A stretch of 64,000 nt of DNA from Mesaphorura yosii. Its lineage: Eukaryota > Arthropoda > Collembola > Poduromorpha > Tullbergiidae. Of the stretch, positions 58,137 to 64,000 are shown piece by piece (the first letter of the stretch is position 1; each line of letters opens with the position of its first letter). The DNA is taken from NCBI GenBank assembly GCA_009869945.1, contig WIXG01000015.1, positions 372,001-436,000 on the forward strand, given 5' to 3'. Below the pieces are notes generated by a model that was given only the letters and a program-made list of their open reading frames with translations, searched no databases and was not told where the DNA came from. The position numbers and the translations under genes are program-made.

Positions 58137-61100
58137 GTTGAATACTTCGGATTTCGTATTAAGCGTATCGTGCACACTTAAAATTACAATTTACAAACTT
58201 ATTCCCGTATTAATTGTCGTATTTTCAAACCCGATGCTTGATGCTTCAGGATCAGAGTAAGAACCGCTTTTGCGCCTATTAAAAACAAAATTACAACTAC
58301 GATGTTTCGTGCAGGCGCGCAGAACGTAGAACTTAGCACATAATACACACAACTTGACAGTTTCTCACTCTTTACTGCAGGATAAAAGCAGCGATGCTGC
58401 GGCTGCGATGTAGTAGTCTGTCACCCCAATCGTCTGTTCTGTAGTAAACTTTTGTACCTTCAACTGTTCAACTTGAAACTACCCCAAAGGAAACCGAGGC
58501 CCAGACTGAAAAACAGCTCGAGAAACTCAAACTCAAACCCTCTTTTCTGATTGCGGTTGTACGAAAAAGGCACGAAGACCTTTTCAGAATTTCTGACTCA
58601 CGTATCACGTTATATTGACTTGCCCTTTCAAATTCGGCTGTCAGCTTTCAACAAATGTTTCGTGCACGAATGATAAGAACGGAAAGGTTAATATTGTTAA
58701 TGCAATTCCCGCACTGAGCAGTGCAACGCTGTTGTTTGTAATGAAGAGAAAAATCGGAATTGGTTTTCTGTCAAATCTACAAATCCTTCTGCCTGCTGTT
58801 CAGCAGTGGCAAGTTGTGAAGGAAGCTCGATGCTCGAATTCACAAGTCCATCTCAAGAAAGTTCGTTCGAAACCAAAATACCAATAGTCAATAACTTTAA
58901 CAGAGCATTCAAAAATTCTACCCTCGGGTCTCACACTTCTCGAGCGCTCTGCCGCCTCTGCCTTTATATTATTGACTCATCGTCATCGACAATCAAGAAG
59001 CCTGCCTGTCCCTGTCTGTTCTATTCGCAGTGTTCTTTCACCATTCACAACGATAAACGTATTCAGTTCACTTGAAGATGAGGATGCGTGTGACATAAAG
59101 ACAATGACAGAAGACACATTCCTAGCACGGCACGGCAAACGAAAAAATGTTTCACAGTTGAATTGAGGAGGAAGATGACCAGCAATAAAACGTAAAGCAC
59201 AGCGCACTGTTATGTCTTTAGCACGAGCAGCTTTAGCGAGTCCTCCATCATTTCATTATCGTCTTGTTTTATGCTGGTTGCGACGCGAATGCGATGCCTG
59301 ACTTCAAGTCATCTGTTTCAACCCTTCCTGCGACTACGACTGCGACTGAGGCGACGGTGCCACACTGTACAATGTACACCCACGTAGAAATATTTAAATA
59401 AATGTAATTTAATCAATCCTACGCAATTCACATTCACTGCGGGCACGGGTCTTGCTTCTCTATTCACTGCACTACTGTTGAACGGCGGAATCGAATCGTT
59501 GCCTTAATAAATTCATTCAAACGCTTCAAAGCTTCGATGACTTGAAGTAATTTTGATTGCTACAAGTGCAGTTCACAATTGAAAAGCTTGGGCTTGGTAG
59601 TGGCTCCAAGTCAAGACTTGACAAGGCTGGGCCGTCGGCCGTTGGAGGAGAGTGGAGAGAATTGCAAAATATTTTGACAGGCTAAACTCGACTGTCGACT
59701 GACTGGCTCACACATGCAGGAGCAACACAATACGATTTGTGAAATGAATATTCATCATTCACATACACATACTTAACATTCTACCACTTCCTTTTCACTT
59801 CTCGTGAAATTGTTCTCTCCATATGCGATGCAGTTCGTAATCGTAATTTGTACCAACTACCAGCAAGCCGAGTCCATACAAAGTCTTCTTCGTCGCTGCC
59901 TGATGCAATAAGGTGGAGTCCTTTTATTGCATACTTAAATTGGATATTATGTTTCTTTTTGTTTCAAAAACTTGGATCAAAGAAGAATGCACTCACTTAC
60001 ACTCCAACTACCACATAATAGACACGACGCACGGAGTACATTCACTCGCAATCAAGAAAAGACAACAGTGCAAGTGCACGAATGGTCAAAGAGGTTTTGT
60101 ACAAAAAGTATGAGTTCATGTGAAAAAATAAATTCACAATCTTTCGTTCACTCTCTGCCCGAGCCTGATGATAAACCAAACCAGTCAGGCCAAGCCAAGT
60201 TAGCAAGCTAAGTGCCGGAGTCTGCAATTCAGCCACTAACCACCAACTACTTAAATAAGTTCGACCTTCCTCATGCGATGCACGCACGAAACAGCAGTAA
60301 TTTCTATTGCTTTACATAATATTTACATTTAGTCACTGAAAGAGCAAACACGCTGTGCTGCCACAAAGTTAACTTAACAAATCTGCAAGGCGAGTCTCAA
60401 GTTTCGCTGATTAGTATTGCTCGTACGTAATCAACTCAAATAGAAATATTATTCGCGTATCGTATCGCATATTTCAATTTCAACATTTCAACTCTCCAGC
60501 ATGAGTCTTTCACTTGTACGAAATGAGTTATGTCCATTTCACAAGGGCACGATAAGAGGGCAAACGCAAAAATGTGTATTACCACTGCGCACACATTTTG
60601 GTTCAGATTTTCATTGTATCAAAATGTACTTTGAAAAGTAATACTTCGAGTTAAACCAAGTTCACGTCACTTCATGTAATCACGATCTGATCAGACACAG
60701 ATGCAGAAATACGAGTTGCGGTGCGTCTTTGTAGTTCCTCTCATGGTTCACCACAGTACCAGCACAAGCTTGATTAATCTGTCTGCAATCGACTGCTTCT
60801 GAGTTCTGTCAACTTTCGCTTGAAGCTTAGTACGCGTGTAGAAATCAGCGACTAGCGAGCGAGATTGATTAGACTCAATTATGGTAATTTTATTCGAAAA
60901 TCCACACCGCCACCGCAGCAATCGCAGCGTGATACGTGAAAGATGAAAATGGAGTGCTAATTAGCGACAGCAACAATAATGCAAAAGTGCAGTCTGCCTC
61001 GCTGTCTTGTGTTCTGTTGTTTCAAATGATAGAGTGGAAGGATGCACGGATGAGAGAAGATGAACAAGCACCACCACAACGTGAGACTAATTGTTGACTT

Positions 61101-62391
61101 ATTAGCTGGACTCAACGACACACGTCACACTGACACTTTCTTCACTCTTTCTCTGGCAAGGAATGGCGAATGGCACTAAATACTTTACAAGCCTGCATGC
61201 AATGCAAAGTATCGCGTGAAACAATTACAGTCCAGCATAGCAGAACATACTGGATGATGACACAGAGAAATGTGCAGTGCCATAAATAATTTATCACGTC
61301 TTTGTTCGCACTTTGCACACAATTTTGTGGTAAATCACACAGAAAACTACCTGACGATGACGAAATAATGCGGAGTGAAGTACCTGCAAACTGCGAACAG
61401 GTAATTTTATTGTAACCTGACGAATAACGATAACTTAGATGCTTAGAGCCTCCGCAGAGAATTGAAACAGAATATCAGAATACTAATTCGTGAATTCGTC
61501 AGGAATGATTCAGTCTCCATCATAATTTCGACTAAGAACAAGAACCATGCGTGCAAAAGTATTGTGCTGCGTGCCATATTTTTATCAGTCTGATAAAATT
61601 CCGTGACTGAGCCTAAGTGTTAGCCATGTATTAAAATATTTACTCTAGAAAATGAGCACAGAAACTAGTACATTATATTTACCTTATTGCTTTGGTTCAA
61701 CACATACACGGGTTAACAATCCTATAATAGTCAGTTAGAAGTTAACAGAAGGTGGGTTGTTTACAAGATAAAAGATCTGTGGAGCGAACAGCATCATTAC
61801 GTGCGCCAGTACAGGTAAACCTTTAACCAAGCCTGCTGCTCCTTTCACCGTTTCACCTGCCTTCTCCCTTTATGCTTTAATGAAGCGGTAGTGGCACCAC
61901 TTCGCTCTCCGTAAGTGATTACATCGCATTCGCGTATTATGTTTATGGAAATCAAGTTCTTAAATCATTCCATCGATAATAGAGTAGAGGGGAGAAATAT
62001 TTAATGAGACATGATCACACATAAATCAAACTAATTTTTGCTGTTTGGCCTTCGTTTCGTGCTTTTGAATTCAGAAGGCGAAGCAAAGGGTAGATTATCG
62101 TCATCGTGGATTGTTAGTTATCCGGTATTACAAGAGCACAATATGGAAGAATAGAACTTTGGTGTGTCCAAGTTTCTCTTACAGCAAGAGCAACGCGAAA
62201 TATTTGCAAGTTTCGCAATACGGCTTCAATCACCTCATCGCAAAGCAATACATTTGACTCAGTTCCCCTTTTGCAAGGAACATGTAAATATTTCTAGTTT
62301 AGGCTTGGCAAAGTTCAACCAGGTTATAGTATAAATACACATAAAACTTGAGATCGCCCTGTTCTACAGGGAAAGAATAACAAACACTCAC
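58137..62391 (-). other. intron or promoter stretch between the two candidate LRRFIP first exons
   Basis: This is 4.25 kb without supported coding sequence. It would be the intron of the long LRRFIP transcript and would include the promoter of the 58136 form. Open frames such as 58615-58887 + have no support. Confidence 0.5.
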
Positions 62392-63732
62392 TCTTGCCAA
62401 AGTTAATTCATCCTGTGGCTCCAAGAATGAAGTCGTGATGGAATTTATTCCATACGCTCTGTGCCTTCGCGTTCCAGAACCAGCTAACATGGACACGGAC
62501 GTGGACGTTTCATTGTTCACATTATCTCGGTGCTGCAGCTGGTGCTCATAGAGCAGTCCATTCGATTGTTGACTGTTAATATTACTCACACCGTTCGGAG
62601 TTCCATTAAGGTCCTCGTTTACACTGGAAAGTTTACTCTGGACATGCCCAACTGTCTCTTTATCTTTGTCCCACTGATAGGAAGACACATTTCTTGCCAG
62701 TTCTGTAACCGGGCTATTGTAAACATGATTCGACCAGGTGGACGGCGACGAGGGTTGGCCCTGGCCGTGAACAACACTAACAATACTATTCGCACTTTGA
62801 TAAGTCTCACTGTTTGTCGGATTCAGTTTAGCCAAAGCGAGCGATGATGACGAAGAAAAGTTTCCCGAACCCAGCCCAAGCCCACTTTGTATGTAATTTT
62901 GGTCTGAGCTCGCACTGCGGCTTATTGAGAAGTTGACCGAAAAATCGCTTGGAAGTACGCTGTTGCTATTGCTCTTAAAGTACGGATCTGCACTTGTGCA
63001 CCGAAAATGCGTGCCGCCCGATAATGTTCGCTGGTATAACTGATAAGACCTTCGGGACCCTGCCGTACTTTTGGGAATTGAAACAAGTTCATCGTCTTCT
63101 TGATCCTTGTTCAGAGAAGTGTTTGAGGACGGAATATTTCCACTTTTGCTTGGAGCGATTGTACCACTGTTGTAAATCGAGGCATTGTTAAGATCAATGT
63201 AGCTTGATGCCCTGCTTTGAAGCTGACTGGCAAACCCAGCCAGTTTTACCGCAGAAATGAGTGAGACATTTGGCTGCTGGCGTTGTTGACTTGACGGTTT
63301 TGAGCCGTACGGAAAGATTTGTCTGTCAAGTCTATCTTTAGATTCTTGTTGCCGTGAAATAATTGACGAGCTGCCGAACTCACTTGAACCGAAACCTGAA
63401 GACGAGCGATATATTTTGTTTCGATTATAGTGTGTACCTGTCGTACTTTCAGAGGTGAAGGATGAAGATGAAACTTGTCCAACACCGTACTTTAGTCTGT
63501 GTGGATCAAATAGTGTGAGTGTTGATGATGCTACTGATGATAAGAGATTCTCACAACTTTTACGACTACTTCCTATGCCACTGCTTATAGAACTTCCAGT
63601 AACAATGGGCCGGAGAAGCGTAGAACTGGTATTTGAACCTGAATACTTGTGATTCAGTCGGAACCGGTCTACTCGATAGTTTTTAACGTACATGCGAGAA
63701 TTTAGAGAGGATGAAGATGAGAAGTCCGTCAT
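62392..63732 (-). CDS. upstream first coding exon, probably of LRRFIP
   Basis: A long open exon on the - strand starts at MTDFSSSSSLNS (ATG 63732; the frame continues to an earlier Met at 63819) and ends LEPQDELTLAR just before a consensus donor (gtgagtg) in phase 0. It encodes 447 residues, very Ser/Asn-rich, with no known domain. The next compatible acceptor downstream on this strand with a recognised continuation is the LRRFIP exon at 56535. The join would read [17 protein letters not shown], close to the AEDxALxQIAREAEARLAA stretch that precedes the same point in known LRRFIP proteins. I therefore infer it is the 5' exon of a long LRRFIP isoform. A separate gene with missing 3' exons is the alternative. 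Confidence 0.65.
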
Positions 63733-64000
63733 CTTGACGCCCGTACACGCAGAAACGATGCAGGAAGAAGGGTGTAATAATAGACACACTCGATTATGAA
63801 ATATTGATAAAATATGCAATGCACTTTAGTAAATGTGCGTTCACTCACGAAAATCGCCTAATAAATTCGAGTTAATGAAGCAGGGCTAAAACAGGTATTT
63901 TATGCAGTACAATTTTCGTATTCGTAAATTACTCGTATCTTATCTACGCAAAAGGAATATTGGTATTCGTCGTTCGAACTTCGAATCTTGTACAAAAGTA
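63733..64000. other. window end, upstream of the long first exon
   Basis: The first part can extend the exon to Met at 63819. Beyond that I see nothing. Confidence 0.5.

Noticed and set aside
1-64000. tRNA, rRNA and CRISPR features
   Set aside because: Reading for B-box-like strings, rRNA blocks and regularly spaced direct repeats gave nothing convincing. A covariance-model scan would be needed to exclude tRNAs fully.

Overview
The window is animal nuclear DNA, most likely from an arthropod (hexapod or crustacean). Genes are split into many exons with GT...AG introns, AATAAA-type poly(A) signals are present, and there is no operon structure. The recognisable gene set is class IIa histone deacetylase, AF10/Alhambra, a forked/espin-type actin bundler, formimidoyltransferase-cyclodeaminase and LRRFIP. 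The exact group cannot be fixed from sequence alone; a springtail or another early-branching hexapod would fit. All exon joins below were made by hand from splice consensus, reading phase and similarity to known families.

Left part (1-29.5 kb, + strand). Positions 1-6278 carry no supported coding sequence. A 19-exon class IIa histone deacetylase (HDAC4-like) runs from 6338 to 19754, with all three 14-3-3 sites, the NLS and the complete catalytic domain. Two of its introns (12908-14690 and 17102-19290) each hold an antisense, intron-bearing, decayed gene of the same unrecognised family, which has a GIY-YIG-like part. An eight-exon AF10/MLLT10 (Alhambra) gene follows at 23042-27303, with PHD/extended PHD fingers at the N-terminus and the DOT1L-binding OM-LZ near the C-terminus. 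A weakly supported small gene may end at 29440.

Middle part (29.5-48.5 kb). A forked/espin-type actin-bundling protein lies on the - strand (29562-41275): ankyrin repeats, a long low-complexity exon with a poly-proline run, and C-terminal WKRQ/WRRQ actin-binding modules. Its 7.4 kb first intron holds, on the + strand, a membrane-anchored RING-type gene whose frame is broken and then restored. The 41.3-48.5 kb stretch is gene-poor. It has a nearly perfect 28-bp hairpin at 43260-43323 and a third fragment that may belong to the same decayed family at about 45.3 kb.

Right part (48.5-64 kb). A complete eight-exon FTCD (histidine degradation and folate one-carbon metabolism) is on the - strand at 48648-50783. 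A short, GC-rich, TATA-driven gene for a secreted cysteine-rich protein is on the + strand at 52559-53205. LRRFIP (Flightless-I-interacting coiled-coil protein) is on the - strand from 54602, with two candidate alternative first coding exons, at 58136 and about 63732, separated by a 4.2 kb intron.

The best candidates for something undescribed are the nested antisense gene family in the HDAC introns, the frame-broken RING gene inside the forked intron, the hairpin at 43.26 kb, and the orphan secreted protein.
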